Assembly: GCF_003050925.1 (NCBI RefSeq)
Contig: NZ_QAOV01000006.1
Span: 310,001 to 374,000 of the forward strand
Direction of reading: 5' to 3'
DNA length: 64,000 nt
DNA from: Pseudomonas sp. GV085
GTDB taxonomy: Bacteria; Pseudomonadota; Gammaproteobacteria; Pseudomonadales; Pseudomonadaceae
Shown here: positions 1-9,335 of the stretch, piece after piece
Position numbering within the stretch: the stretch's first letter is position 1
Layout: every line of letters begins with the position of its first letter
Notes under the pieces: generated by a model
Database searches by the model: none
What the model saw: only the letters and a program-made list of their open reading frames with translations
Told to the model about the DNA's origin: nothing
Translations under genes and position numbers: made by a program

Positions 1-248
1 CCGGGCAGGAAGCCCGAGTCCGTCAGGAAATAAGAGAAGTTCTCTAGCCCGACAAATTCGTTTTCACCCGGATTGAGCAGGTTGTAGCGGATGGTCGAGA
101 AGTAGAGGGTCATGCCCAGGGGCACGATCATCCACAACAGCAGCAATGCCACCGAAGGGCTGACCAGAAACCAGCCGGGATTGGTCACGCGGCGTTTGCG
201 CTGCGGTTGGGCAATGTCCATGTGAGCTTTGGCAGTTGATGTATTCAT
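1..248 (-). CDS. mtlF: Sugar-alcohol ABC transporter permease, N-terminal part (MtlF-like)
   Basis: Inner-membrane permease of a CUT1-type carbohydrate ABC importer, cut by the window edge after about 82 residues. My translation starts MNTSTAKAHMDIAQ, then has a basic stretch (PQRKRRVTNPGW) and a first membrane segment (VSPSVALLLLWMIVPLGMTL), followed by YFSTIRYNLLNP and VGLENFSYF, the usual N-terminus of MalF/SmoF/MtlF permeases. It lies downstream of the binding-protein gene on the same strand, separated by a REP hairpin, as in the P. fluorescens mtlEFGK order. No good ribosome-binding site decides between Met1 and Met10. The mannitol/sorbitol assignment is inferred from mtlE and mtlR next door. 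Confidence 0.85.
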   Translation of the reverse strand, partial: MNTSTAKAHMDIAQPQRKRRVTNPGWFLVSPSVALLLLWMIVPLGMTLYFSTIRYNLLNPGENEFVGLENFSYFLTDSGFLP

Positions 249-284
249 GGTGTTAAACCGATTGGAACGAACAATGAAGATCCC

Positions 285-367
285 TGTAGGAGCGAGCTTG
301 CTCGCGATGGAGTGTCAGGCACGACGGCGTCAACTGACACACCATCGCGAGCAAGCTCGCTCCTACA
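285..367. repeat. REP doublet between mtlE and mtlF
   Basis: Two facing copies of a Pseudomonas REP: TGTAGGAGCGAGCTTGCTCG from 285 and its reverse complement ending at 367, with a 31-base spacer. The transcript could form a long hairpin between mtlE and mtlF. By analogy with mal operons it may stabilise the binding-protein message and lower permease expression; that role is inferred. Confidence 0.9.
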
Positions 368-381
368 GAGGGCGTGCGAAA

Positions 382-1692
382 TTACTTGGGATAACCCGCG
401 CGCTTCATTTCGCGTGCAGTGGTTTGCTGGGCCGCCGCCAGGGCCTGGTCGACCGTGGTCTGGCCGATCAACGCCGCAGAGAAGGACTTGCCGACCTGGG
501 TACCAATGCCCTGGAACTCGGGAATGGTCACCAACTGGATGCCGATGTACGGCACAGGTCTGGCGCCCGGCTTGCTCGGGTCCGCGGCCTTGAGTGAATC
601 CAGCGTGACCTTGGCGAACGGCGCAGCGCTCATGTACGCCTCGCTGTAGGTCGAGGCCCGGGTGCCCGGCGGCACGTTGGCGATGCCGTCTTTTTCCGCG
701 ACCAGTGCGCTGTATTCTTTGGAGGTGGCCCAGGCACTGAAGGTTTTCGCCGCGTCCTTGGCCTTGGAACTGGTGGGAATGGCCAGCGCCCAGGAGTAGA
801 GCCAGGCCGAGCCCTTGTCAGTGACCTGATTCGGCGCATAGGTGAAACCGACGTGATCGGTGACCTTGCTCTGGGCCTTGTCGGTGACGAACGAGCCGGC
901 GACGCTGGCATCGACCCAGATTGCGCATTTGCCGCTGTTGAACAACGCCAGGTTTTCATTGAAACCATTGCTCGAGGCGCCCGGCGGGCCGGATTTCTTC
1001 ATGGTGTCGACGTAGAAGTTCAGCGCGTTTTTCCACTCGGGGCCGTTGAATTCCGGCTGCCACTGTTCATCGAACCAGCGAGCGCCGTAGGCGTTGGCGA
1101 CGGTGCTGATCAGCGCCATGTTCTCGCCCCAGCCGGCCTTGCCCCGCAGGCAGATGCCGTACTGTTCCTGCTCGGGTTTGTTCAGTTTGGCGGCGAATTC
1201 ACCGATCTGCTCCCAGGTCGGGCGCTCGGGCATGCTCAGGCCGGCGTCCTTGAACAGGTCGGTGCGGTAGTAGGTGATCGAGCTTTCGGCGTAGAACGGC
1301 AGCGCATACAGCGAGCCTTTGACGGACAGGCCTTCGCGCACCGACGGGAACACATCGTCGAGGGCGTAGCTGGCCGGCAAATCCTTCATCGGTTCCAGCC
1401 AGCCCTTGGCGCCCCAGAGTGCGGCTTCGTACATGCCGATGGTCAGCACGTCGAACTGCCCGCCCTGGGTGGCGATGTCGGTGGTCAGGCGCTGGCGCAG
1501 GACGTTTTCTTCGAGCACCACCCAATTGAGCTTGATGTCCGGATGCGCGGCCTCGAAGGTCTTCGAGAGCTTTTGCATGCGGATCATGTCGCTGTTGTTG
1601 ACGGTGGCGATGGTCAGGGTCTGGGCGCCAAGGCTGACGCTGCTGAGGGTCATGCAGGTGAGGGCAAGCAGAGCTTTTACAGAAGGTTGCAT
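382..1692 (-). CDS. mtlE: Sugar-alcohol ABC transporter, periplasmic binding protein (MtlE/SmoE-like)
   Basis: Extracellular solute-binding protein of family 1, 436 residues, which captures polyols such as mannitol, sorbitol or arabitol and delivers them to MtlFGK. An N-terminal signal peptide (SVKALLALTCMTLSSVSLGAQ) precedes the mature start TLTIATVNNSDMIRM. The regions GQFDVLTIGMYEAALW and ALPFYAESSITYYRTDLF are typical of polyol-binding members. I chose the ATG at 1692 over an upstream in-frame start because GGAG lies 8 bases before it and the signal peptide then begins normally. Upstream lies mtlR on the same strand; downstream comes the permease. Family is certain; the exact sugar is inferred from the neighbours. 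Confidence 0.9.
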   Translation of the reverse strand: MQPSVKALLALTCMTLSSVSLGAQTLTIATVNNSDMIRMQKLSKTFEAAHPDIKLNWVVLEENVLRQRLTTDIATQGGQFDVLTIGMYEAALWGAKGWLEPMKDLPASYALDDVFPSVREGLSVKGSLYALPFYAESSITYYRTDLFKDAGLSMPERPTWEQIGEFAAKLNKPEQEQYGICLRGKAGWGENMALISTVANAYGARWFDEQWQPEFNGPEWKNALNFYVDTMKKSGPPGASSNGFNENLALFNSGKCAIWVDASVAGSFVTDKAQSKVTDHVGFTYAPNQVTDKGSAWLYSWALAIPTSSKAKDAAKTFSAWATSKEYSALVAEKDGIANVPPGTRASTYSEAYMSAAPFAKVTLDSLKAADPSKPGARPVPYIGIQLVTIPEFQGIGTQVGKSFSAALIGQTTVDQALAAAQQTTAREMKRAGYPK

Positions 1693-1930
1693 CGTGCACT
1701 CCTTTTCTGCACCCAATGGGTTACAGAAGGACAGTTATTGTTTTTGTGTCTTCCTGCGCAGGGAAGAATGTGCGCTGATTACATCCTTCAATGGAGGGCG
1801 AGACAAATCATCCATCGCACTTTAATCGATACTTTTTTGCACTGGAGTTTTGGGGGATTGATGCAGGGAAGGGCTTTTCAGCAAAGGAGGGGTATTGAAA
1901 CCGTACAGGTTTTATAGCTTTCAGCAGAGA

Positions 1931-2005
1931 AAAGATCGCAGCCTTCGGCAGCTCCTACAGGAGAGCGCATTCCAGCGGTAGGAGCTGCCGAAGGCTGCGA
2001 TCTTT
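1931..2005. repeat. Inverted repeat of the GCAGCCTTCGGCAGCTCC class between mtlR and mtlE
   Basis: A near-perfect inverted repeat: AAAGATCGCAGCCTTCGGCA... (1931-1958) faces its reverse complement (1978-2005) around a short loop. It starts right after the mtlR stop codon and is followed by the mtlE promoter region (1693-1930). Besides being a dispersed Pseudomonas repeat it could end or protect the mtlR transcript. Confidence 0.9.
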
Positions 2006-2011
2006 TGATTT

Positions 2012-2917
2012 TCAACCCAAGTTTTGCTCGGTCAGCCGCTGCACCACCAACCGCCGATAATGCGACGGCGTCATGCCCTTGAGCTGCTGGAAGCGCCGGT
2101 TGAAGTTGGAAATATTGTTGAAGCCCGACTCGAAGCACACGTCGGTCACCGGTTTGTCGCCATCGGCCAGCAACTCGCAAGACTTGCTGATGCGCAGTCG
2201 ATTGACGAATTCGATGAAATTGCGCCCGGTGGCCTGCTTGAATACGCGGCTGAAGTACGTGGGCTTCATGCCCAAATGCTCGGCGACCTCTTCGAGCGGC
2301 AATTCCCGGGCGTAATGGGCGAATATGTAATCCACCGCGCGGTTGGTGCGATCGATGTTGTTCTCGTCGGCCAGTTGTGGCGTCGTGGCGCCAGAGAGCA
2401 ATTGGTAGTCGTCGGTGGCCGCGAGCAATTCGAGCAAAATGAAAAAGTGCCCGAGCCGGGTGACGCCGCTGGTATCGGCGATGCGCTGCATCAAGTCCAT
2501 GGCCTGGGCGATGGTGTGCTTGCAGCGAAACTCGATGCCGTATTGCGCGCGCTCCAGCAGCGGCGCCAGGGTCTTGAGTTCGGCAAACACCTGATAGCCG
2601 CTGTCGAACAACTCGTCGGTGAAGTTGACCAGCATGTCGCGCTTGGGCACCACTTCGTCCTCGGCCACCTGACTGATCCAGTTGTGGGGCAGGTTGGGGC
2701 CGGTCAGGAACAGGGTTTGCGGATAGAAGTTGCCGATGTAATCGCCAATGAACACCTTGCCGGAACTGGCGACGATCAGGTGCAACTCGTATTCCTTGTG
2801 GAAATGCCAGCGCACCAGCGGGCAGGGAAAGCCATGCTGGCGGTAGATGATGGACAACCCGTTGTGGTCGTCCATCAATTCATAGGACGGATCGGTGACT
2901 CTGGCGGTGCGGGTCAT
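2012..2917 (-). CDS. mtlR: AraC-family activator of the polyol operon (MtlR-like)
   Basis: Transcription factor of 301 residues. The N-terminal half is a cupin-like sensing domain (WHFHKEYELHLI near residues 38-49, GDYIGNFYPQTLFLTGPNLPHNW). The C-terminal ~100 residues hold the two AraC helix-turn-helix motifs (LPLEEVAEHLGMKPTYFSRVFKQATG; PVTDVCFESGFNNISNFNRRFQQLKGMTPSHYRR). The sequence and its position upstream of mtlE on the same strand match MtlR of P. fluorescens, which activates the mannitol/sorbitol/arabitol operon in response to polyol. A weak SD is seen before the ATG at 2917; no better start is evident. Confidence 0.9.
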   Translation of the reverse strand: MTRTARVTDPSYELMDDHNGLSIIYRQHGFPCPLVRWHFHKEYELHLIVASSGKVFIGDYIGNFYPQTLFLTGPNLPHNWISQVAEDEVVPKRDMLVNFTDELFDSGYQVFAELKTLAPLLERAQYGIEFRCKHTIAQAMDLMQRIADTSGVTRLGHFFILLELLAATDDYQLLSGATTPQLADENNIDRTNRAVDYIFAHYARELPLEEVAEHLGMKPTYFSRVFKQATGRNFIEFVNRLRISKSCELLADGDKPVTDVCFESGFNNISNFNRRFQQLKGMTPSHYRRLVVQRLTEQNLG

Positions 2918-3015
2918 GTCAGGGCGCTTTTGTTGTTATCCCGCCCCGATCATGCCTCTTGCCGGATGGATAGCGCTACTACCGCCTGTGCGCCTGCTCC
3001 TGCAAGGCACGCGCG

Positions 3016-4314
3016 CTACTCCTGATTCAGCCGGTTCTTCGCCTCTATCCACTGCGCCATGTATTGAGTGCTCTTGTGCTGGTGATGACGCAGCATGCTG
3101 CCGGTAAAGTTATCGCGTCTGATGTTTGCCAGATTCCGTTGGCAATCGACCAGCCGCTGGATCAAGGCCGGGCCATGAACGGATGTCTGGTAGCGGTTCG
3201 CCAACAGGGTTTGCCCGTGCGCCTGGGCGTGGAGCCAACGCGTCTTGTCGTTGTGCAGTTGCACGGCATGATCGGCGAACTCGCGTGCCGAACGGGTCAC
3301 TGCACCGGGCCAAGTCTCTTCGCCATGCATCGCCTCCGCACCGACCGGCGTCGTCACATTCGGTGTGCCACAGAGCATTGCATCGACAATCTTGCCCTTG
3401 ATCCCTGCGCCAAAACGCAAGGGCGCCAGGCACACCCGTGTCGCGGACATCACCTGCAAGGCGTCCTCTGCCCAGTTCATTACGTGGAACCCCTGCGCCA
3501 CGTTATGTAGCGCAGTGGCCTTGGGTGGTGTGTAGGCACCATAGATATGCAATTGAGCGCCGGGTAATTGCTCGCGAATCAGCGGCCAGATAGCGGTTTT
3601 CAACCACAGCACCGCATCCCAGTTGGGGGCATGGCGAAAGTTGCCGATGTGCAGAAAGTGTGCCCGGTCTTCAAACGGTACCGGTGCATAGGTCGGAACA
3701 TCGACCATCAATGGGCACCAGTGCAACAGGTTGCGGGGAAACCTGAACTGCTCGACCAGCAATTCGATTTCCACTTCGGAAACCATCAGCGTCAAATCAC
3801 AACGATAAAATGAGGCGATCTCGCGCTTGGCCAGGTCGGTATTGGCCATGTGTTCAAACTCTTCACGCGACGCTGGGGCGAACAGGTCGCTGAAGTCGTT
3901 ATTGTCATCACTGGTTTTCAAGCGCTCCTTGAGGCGTTGATGCCGGCCATGCCTGAGGCTTTGCAGGTCGCAACTTTCGAGCACGCGCAGGGCATCGGGA
4001 CAATGCTTCTCGACCCGCCAGCCGAACTGTTCCTCCATCATGAATTGATCGAACAACACGATGTCCGGCGCCAGTTCGCTGATGAACTCATCGAAACTGC
4101 TGTTGTTCAGCTCGATCGGCACTTCGCGAATGCCCAACGCCGTCAGGTCTGCGCGTTGTTCGCCGAAGCCCGCCGGGCTGCTGAACGTGATGTCCCAGCC
4201 TTGTTGCAGGAAAACCTCGAGGATTTGCATGACATGCCCGCTGGCCGCGGAAGAGCGGGGCTCGGGCCAGACGTAACCAATGACCAGGACTTTGGTTGCG
4301 CGGGGCTGAATCAT
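3016..4314 (-). CDS. Glycosyltransferase, GT-B fold, family 4-like
   Basis: Cytoplasmic glycosyltransferase of 432 residues. The N-terminal Rossmann half starts TKVLVIGYVWPEPRSSAASGH, a common acceptor-domain start in GT4-like proteins. The C-terminal half holds HIGNFRHAPNWDAVLWL, GAQLHIYGAY and the donor-binding stretch MSATRVCLAPLRFGAGIKGKIVDAMLCGTPNVTTPVGAEAM, where Gly and Glu residues contact the nucleotide sugar. The C-terminal tail (about 390-432) is Arg/His/Gln-rich and outside the domain. AAGGA stands 10 bases before the ATG. It is monocistronic or paired with the downstream-oriented mtlR. Acceptor and product cannot be read from the sequence; the neighbours give no polysaccharide locus. 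Confidence 0.85.
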   Translation of the reverse strand: MIQPRATKVLVIGYVWPEPRSSAASGHVMQILEVFLQQGWDITFSSPAGFGEQRADLTALGIREVPIELNNSSFDEFISELAPDIVLFDQFMMEEQFGWRVEKHCPDALRVLESCDLQSLRHGRHQRLKERLKTSDDNNDFSDLFAPASREEFEHMANTDLAKREIASFYRCDLTLMVSEVEIELLVEQFRFPRNLLHWCPLMVDVPTYAPVPFEDRAHFLHIGNFRHAPNWDAVLWLKTAIWPLIREQLPGAQLHIYGAYTPPKATALHNVAQGFHVMNWAEDALQVMSATRVCLAPLRFGAGIKGKIVDAMLCGTPNVTTPVGAEAMHGEETWPGAVTRSAREFADHAVQLHNDKTRWLHAQAHGQTLLANRYQTSVHGPALIQRLVDCQRNLANIRRDNFTGSMLRHHQHKSTQYMAQWIEAKNRLNQE

Positions 4315-4366
4315 TGGCGGGAATTCCTTGAAGCGGATGCAGGGCAGGGATGTAAAACGCGGCGCA

Positions 4367-4753
4367 TTAAACCACAGCAGGACGCGGGGTCAGGCCGAGG
4401 ATGCTGTTAACTTTGTCGCGCAACTGATCGATGGAGAACGGTTTGCCGATCACGTGCATGTCTTGAGGCACTTCGATGGTTTCGGCATAACCGCTGGCAA
4501 ACAGGATCGGCAAGGCTGGACGTAAAACACGTGCTTCATTGGCCAGTTCGCGTCCATCCATCTCTGGCAGGCCCACGTCGGTCATCATCAGATCGATCTG
4601 TTGGGTCAAGTCCTTGAGCTTCTCCAGCGCCGGTTCGCTGCCATCGGCCTCAAGCACTTTGAACTCCAACTCCTCCAGTACGTCGACGATCAACATGCGC
4701 ACGATGGCATCGTCTTCGACGACAAGGATGGTAGAGCCGTTGGCAGATGACAT
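4367..4753 (-). CDS. Single-domain response regulator
   Basis: Stand-alone receiver of 128 residues with no output domain. Visible phospho-acceptor site: acidic pair Asp14-Asp15 (VVEDD), Asp59 (MMTDVGLP), and Lys104 (GKPF), with SGYAET in the switch region. Such proteins usually act through protein partners, often hybrid kinases. It is divergent from the large hybrid kinase starting at 5011, with 257 bases between them, so the two may share a control region. This receiver type (FASGYAE...GKPF) is common at the end of PAS-type hybrid kinases. Confidence 0.9.
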   Translation of the reverse strand: MSSANGSTILVVEDDAIVRMLIVDVLEELEFKVLEADGSEPALEKLKDLTQQIDLMMTDVGLPEMDGRELANEARVLRPALPILFASGYAETIEVPQDMHVIGKPFSIDQLRDKVNSILGLTPRPAVV

Positions 4754-5010
4754 AGTGAGATTCCCGATAAAATTGGCATTGCCGGTCTCTGGAAATCACC
4801 GTCCTCTTACATGAGTGAGTGGCGGATCCCGACAAGTTCCCAACGCGATGCAAAAAAGAACCGGGCGCAGGTCAGGCAAGGATAACCCACCACTTTGCGT
4901 GAGCGCAGCGGAATGTAGGACCTTGTGCGAAACCATGTCAGAAAATTGGATCAAGGCGCCAGTTCTGGGGCAAACTCCTTGCACTTTGACAGTTCGACAA
5001 GGCCTGACCC

Positions 5011-8000
5011 ATGCCCTCCGCGTCCTCGGTTGATGAGCAACGATTTCGTAAACTCCTGAGCCGCAACATCGGCCTGCCATTGGGTCTGGGTCTTATCAGC
5101 GCGGTGTTCTTCGTTTCGCTGATCAGCTATTTACTGTTGACGATCCAGTGGGTGCAACACACCGACCGGGTGATCAATAACGCCAATGAAGCGCTCAAGC
5201 TGACCGTGGACCTGGAAACCGGGATGCGCGGTTTCCTGCTCAGTGGCGACGAACATTTCCTCGATCCCTACGAAACCGCCAAACCGCGAATTGCCGTGGC
5301 CCTCAACACCTTGCTCGAGCTGACCGCCGACAACCCGCTGCAGACTGACCGCGTGCTGCGGTTGCAGGCCTTGCAGCTGGAATGGGCCAGCTACGCGCAA
5401 TCGATGATCGATTTGCAGCGCAGCAGCGGTGACTATCGCGCCGTGGTCAAGTCGGGGCGCGGCAAACGCCTGACCGATGAAGTTCGCAAGCAATTCGAGG
5501 ACGTGATCGACTCCGAGCAACAACTGCGCACCGCTCGCAGTGAAGACGTGCGGCGCACCACAGTCTGGAGTATCAGCCTCTATCTGTTGTTCATTGCCGG
5601 CGTCAGTGGCTTGCTGGCGTATGTCGGGCGCCGCGATTTGTTCAAACTTTCGCAAAGCTACGGCGTCAACCTCGCTGCCCAACAGGCCAGCGCCCATCGC
5701 CTGGAACAGCAAGCCTGGCTGCGCAACGGTCAGACTCAACTCGCCGGGCAGGTGCTGGGACAGTTGAGCCTGAGCCTGCTGGGACGAAATATTCTGCAAT
5801 TTTGTGCGCAGTACCTTGGCGCCGCCGTGGCAGCTATTTATGTGCGCGAAGACCACGGCGGCCTCAAACGCATCGCCACCTACGGGTTTTCCCGTGAGCA
5901 AGAAGAGCGCGAGCAGCAGATTTACAGCGAAGAAGGCATTGTCGGCCAGGTGGCGCAACAGGCGCGGTTGATTCGCCTGGACGAGGTACCGGTCGATTAC
6001 TTCAAAGTCAGCTCCGGCCTCGGCGAAGGTTTGCCACGCAGTGTGCTGGTGGTGCCAACCAGTGATGACGAGCGGGTCAATGGCGTGATCGAACTGGGCT
6101 TTCTGCGCTCACTGACAGACCGTGATGTTGAATTGCTTGAGCTGATTGCCGGCAACATCGGCACCTCGATCGAGGCTGCACGCTATCGTCAGCGTTTGCA
6201 GGAGGTGTTGGCCGAAACCCAGCAACTCAACGAAGAATTGCAGGTTCAGCAGGAAGAGCTCAAGGCCGCCAACGAAGAGCTCGAAGAACAGTCACGGATT
6301 CTCAAGGAGTCCCAGGCACACCTGGAAATCCAGCAGGTGGAGCTGGAGCAGACCAACGAACAACTCGCCGAACAGGCACAAGCACTGGCCGAGCAACGCG
6401 ACACCATGGAGCTGAAGAATACCGAGCTCAATCAGGTCCGGATCCAGCTCGAAGAACGTGCCGTAGAGTTGCAGCGCTCGAGTCAGTACAAGTCCGAATT
6501 CCTCGCCAATATGTCCCACGAGTTGCGCACGCCGCTGAACAGCTCATTGATCCTGGCCAGGCTTCTGGCGCAAAACCCGGAGGAAAACCTCAGCGCCGAG
6601 CAGGTCAAATTCGCTGAATCGATCTACTCCGCCGGCAATGACTTGCTCAACCTGATCAACGACATTCTGGACATCTCCAAGGTCGAGGCCGGCAAGTTGG
6701 AGATTCATCCGGAGCACACCAGCGTGGCGCGTCTGGTCGAAGGCCTGCGCGATCTGTTTCAGCCGTTGGCGTCGGACAAACAGCTGGATTTCCAGGTGGA
6801 TGTGCAGGACGGCGCGCCGCTGATGCTGTTCACCGACCGCCAGCGCCTGGAGCAGGTGCTCAAGAACCTGCTGTCCAATGCCGTGAAATTCACTGACAGC
6901 GGCAGCGTCTACCTGTCCGTCGCCACGGTGCCGAACGACGGCATCGCGTTCATTGTCCGTGATTCGGGAATCGGCATTGCCGCGCAGCAGCACGACAGCA
7001 TTTTCGAGGCGTTCCGTCAGGCCGATGGCACCACCAGTCGGCGTTATGGCGGCACCGGGCTGGGCTTGTCGATCTCCCGTGATCTGGCGGCCTTGCTCGG
7101 CGGCTCCATCAGTGTGAGCAGCACACCGGGGCAGGGCAGTGCGTTTACCCTGGTACTGCCGCAGCAGTACAGGGAACCGGGTGAAGTACCTGTCGCACCG
7201 ATGCGCGCCGAGACGATGGCGGCGGTGCCGAACGTAATGCCACCCGCGCTGTCGCCACTGCTGGCCGAGGTCAACATTGCGCGGTTCGACGACGATCGCA
7301 ACAACGGTCCGTTCACCAGCCGCTGCATTCTGGTGGTGGAAGATGAGCCGAATTTTGCGCACATCCTCTACGACCTTGCTCATGAACTGGGTTATCAGTG
7401 CCTGGTGGCCCATGGCGCCGACGAAGGCTACGACCTGGCCAAGACGTTCATCCCCGACGCGATCCTGCTGGACATGCGCCTGCCGGATCACTCCGGCCTG
7501 ACCGTGCTGCAACGCCTGAAGGAACACGCCGAAACCCGGCATATCCCGGTGCACGTGATTTCGGTCGAGGACCGGGTTGAAGCCGCGATGCACATGGGCG
7601 CCATTGGCTATGCGGTCAAACCGACCTCCCGCGAGGAACTCAAGGACGTTTTTGCGCGAATCGAGGCCAAGCTGACCCAGAAGGTCAAGCGCGTGCTGCT
7701 GGTCGAGGACGACGACTTGCAGCGCGACAGCATTGCCCGCCTGATCGGCGACGATGACCTCGAGATCACTGCCGTTGGCCTGGCTCAGGCGGCACTGGAC
7801 CAGCTGCGGACCTCGGTTTTCGATTGCATGATCATCGACCTCAAACTGCCGGACATGCTCGGCAATGACCTGCTCAAGCGCATGTCCACCGAAGACCTCT
7901 GCTCCTTTCCACCGGTCATCGTCTATACCGGGCGCAACCTGACCCGGGATGAAGAGGCTGAACTGCGCAAGTATTCGCGTTCGATCATCATCAAGGGCGC

Positions 8001-8502
8001 ACGCTCGCCAGAGCGGCTGCTGGATGAGGTGACGCTATTTCTGCACAAAGTCGAATCGCGGTTGTCCCATGAGCGGCAGAAGATGCTCAAGGTCTCTCGC
8101 AGCCGTGAAAAGGTCTTCGAGGGCCGCAATGTGCTGCTGGTGGATGACGATGTGCGCAACATTTTTGCCCTCACCAGTGCGCTGGAGCAAAAAGGCGCAG
8201 TAGTAGTCATTGGTCGCAACGGCCGCGAAGCGATTGAACGATTGAATGAGGTGCAAGACATCGATCTGGTGTTGATGGACGTAATGATGCCGCAGATGGA
8301 TGGTTTCGAAGCCATTGTTGAAATCCGCAAGGACCCGCGCTGGCGCAAGCTGCCGATCATCGCGGTGACGGCCAAGGCCATGAAGGACGACCAGGAGCGC
8401 TGCCGGCAGGCCGGCGCCAACGATTACCTGGCCAAGCCCATCGACCTGGATCGCCTGTTTTCGCTGATTCGTGTGTGGTTACCGAAGGTGGAACGTATCT
8501 AG
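5011..8502 (+). CDS. Hybrid sensor histidine kinase with CHASE3, GAF and three receiver domains
   Basis: Membrane-bound hybrid kinase of 1163 residues. Order: TM1 (about 23-45), periplasmic CHASE3 domain (about 46-183, with ETGMRGFLLSGDEHFLDPY), TM2 (about 185-205), GAF (about 245-390), long Gln/Glu coiled coil (about 392-490), HisKA with His503 in MSHELRTPLN, HATPase (N box KNLLSNAVKF, G boxes DSGIGI and GGTGLGLSI). Three receivers follow: REC1 (about 772-885, VVEDE, LLDMRLPDHSG), REC2 (about 893-1008, LVEDDD, IIDLKLPD) and REC3 (about 1038-1155, LVDDD, LMDVMMPQMDG). First gene of a coupled operon with cheR and another kinase. The signal is unknown. Confidence 0.95.
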   Translation: MPSASSVDEQRFRKLLSRNIGLPLGLGLISAVFFVSLISYLLLTIQWVQHTDRVINNANEALKLTVDLETGMRGFLLSGDEHFLDPYETAKPRIAVALNTLLELTADNPLQTDRVLRLQALQLEWASYAQSMIDLQRSSGDYRAVVKSGRGKRLTDEVRKQFEDVIDSEQQLRTARSEDVRRTTVWSISLYLLFIAGVSGLLAYVGRRDLFKLSQSYGVNLAAQQASAHRLEQQAWLRNGQTQLAGQVLGQLSLSLLGRNILQFCAQYLGAAVAAIYVREDHGGLKRIATYGFSREQEEREQQIYSEEGIVGQVAQQARLIRLDEVPVDYFKVSSGLGEGLPRSVLVVPTSDDERVNGVIELGFLRSLTDRDVELLELIAGNIGTSIEAARYRQRLQEVLAETQQLNEELQVQQEELKAANEELEEQSRILKESQAHLEIQQVELEQTNEQLAEQAQALAEQRDTMELKNTELNQVRIQLEERAVELQRSSQYKSEFLANMSHELRTPLNSSLILARLLAQNPEENLSAEQVKFAESIYSAGNDLLNLINDILDISKVEAGKLEIHPEHTSVARLVEGLRDLFQPLASDKQLDFQVDVQDGAPLMLFTDRQRLEQVLKNLLSNAVKFTDSGSVYLSVATVPNDGIAFIVRDSGIGIAAQQHDSIFEAFRQADGTTSRRYGGTGLGLSISRDLAALLGGSISVSSTPGQGSAFTLVLPQQYREPGEVPVAPMRAETMAAVPNVMPPALSPLLAEVNIARFDDDRNNGPFTSRCILVVEDEPNFAHILYDLAHELGYQCLVAHGADEGYDLAKTFIPDAILLDMRLPDHSGLTVLQRLKEHAETRHIPVHVISVEDRVEAAMHMGAIGYAVKPTSREELKDVFARIEAKLTQKVKRVLLVEDDDLQRDSIARLIGDDDLEITAVGLAQAALDQLRTSVFDCMIIDLKLPDMLGNDLLKRMSTEDLCSFPPVIVYTGRNLTRDEEAELRKYSRSIIIKGARSPERLLDEVTLFLHKVESRLSHERQKMLKVSRSREKVFEGRNVLLVDDDVRNIFALTSALEQKGAVVVIGRNGREAIERLNEVQDIDLVLMDVMMPQMDGFEAIVEIRKDPRWRKLPIIAVTAKAMKDDQERCRQAGANDYLAKPIDLDRLFSLIRVWLPKVERI

Positions 8503-9335
8503 TGGAGCGCAATTTTTCAGTGGAGCGAAACAGCGAGATCGAATTGCGCTTGTTGATCGAGGCGATCTACCTCAAGTACAGCTACGATTTTCGCGATTAC
8601 TCCGGCGCTTCGATCAAGCGCCGGGTCAACCATGCGTTGAGTCAGTTCGAGTGCAATACCATCTCGGCGCTACAGGAAAAAGTCCTGCGCGACCCCGCCG
8701 CGTTCATGCAATTGCTGCAATTGCTGACCATTCCGGTCAGCGAGATGTTCCGCGATCCTTCGCACTTCCTGGCCATCCGCAAAGAAGTGGTGCCGCTGCT
8801 GCGAACCTACCCTTCGCTCAAGATCTGGATCGCCGGATGCAGCACCGGTGAAGAAGTGTATTCGATGGCCATTGTGCTGCGCGAAGAAGGCTTGCTCGAC
8901 CGCACGGTCATCTACGCCACTGACATCAATCCGCGCTCGCTGGAAAAGGCCAGGCAAGGGATTTTCTCGATGGAGAATGTCCGCGCCTACACTGCTAATT
9001 ACCAGCAGGCCGGTGGCCAGTGTTCCTTTGCCGACTACTATACGGCGGCCTATGGGTACGCAATTTTCGACAAGACCCTGCGCGAGAACGTAACCTTCGC
9101 CGATCACAGTCTCGCGACGGACAGCGTTTTTTCAGAAACCCAATTAATTTCATGTCGTAACGTACTGATTTACTTTAATAAAAAACTTCAGGATCGGGCA
9201 TTCGGATTGTTTCATGAGTCTCTTTGCCATCGCGGTTTCCTGGTGTTGGGCAGCAAGGAAACCCCGGAATTCTCAGCCTTCGGCCATCAGTTCGAGCCGC
9301 TGGTCAAACTGGAACGGATTTACCGAAAATCATGA
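8502..9335 (+). CDS. CheR-type protein-glutamate methyltransferase
   Basis: SAM-dependent methyltransferase of about 277 residues, acting on receptor-like glutamates or an unknown partner. It has the helical N-terminal domain (YDFRDYSGASIKRRVNHAL), MFRDPSHF, the SAM motif IWIAGCSTGEEVYSMAI, ATDINPRSLEKA, and LISCRNVLIYFNKKLQDRAFGLFHESL. I take the GTG at 8502, which overlaps the kinase stop (TAGTG) and has GGTGGA about 10 bases upstream; GTGs at 8475 and 8520 are alternatives. Its stop overlaps the start of a cheB remnant (ATGA). In related pseudomonads this gene is paired with a CheB methylesterase, which is broken here. Confidence 0.9.
   Translation: MERNFSVERNSEIELRLLIEAIYLKYSYDFRDYSGASIKRRVNHALSQFECNTISALQEKVLRDPAAFMQLLQLLTIPVSEMFRDPSHFLAIRKEVVPLLRTYPSLKIWIAGCSTGEEVYSMAIVLREEGLLDRTVIYATDINPRSLEKARQGIFSMENVRAYTANYQQAGGQCSFADYYTAAYGYAIFDKTLRENVTFADHSLATDSVFSETQLISCRNVLIYFNKKLQDRAFGLFHESLCHRGFLVLGSKETPEFSAFGHQFEPLVKLERIYRKS

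Noticed and set aside
853..1917. Long plus-strand ORF opposite mtlE
   Set aside because: Antisense shadow of a high-GC gene; no SD, low-complexity composition, and mtlE on the other strand has clear family motifs.
6544..7593. 349-codon minus-strand ORF opposite the hybrid kinase
   Set aside because: Lies under the HisKA, HATPase and REC1 domains, which are unmistakable on the plus strand.
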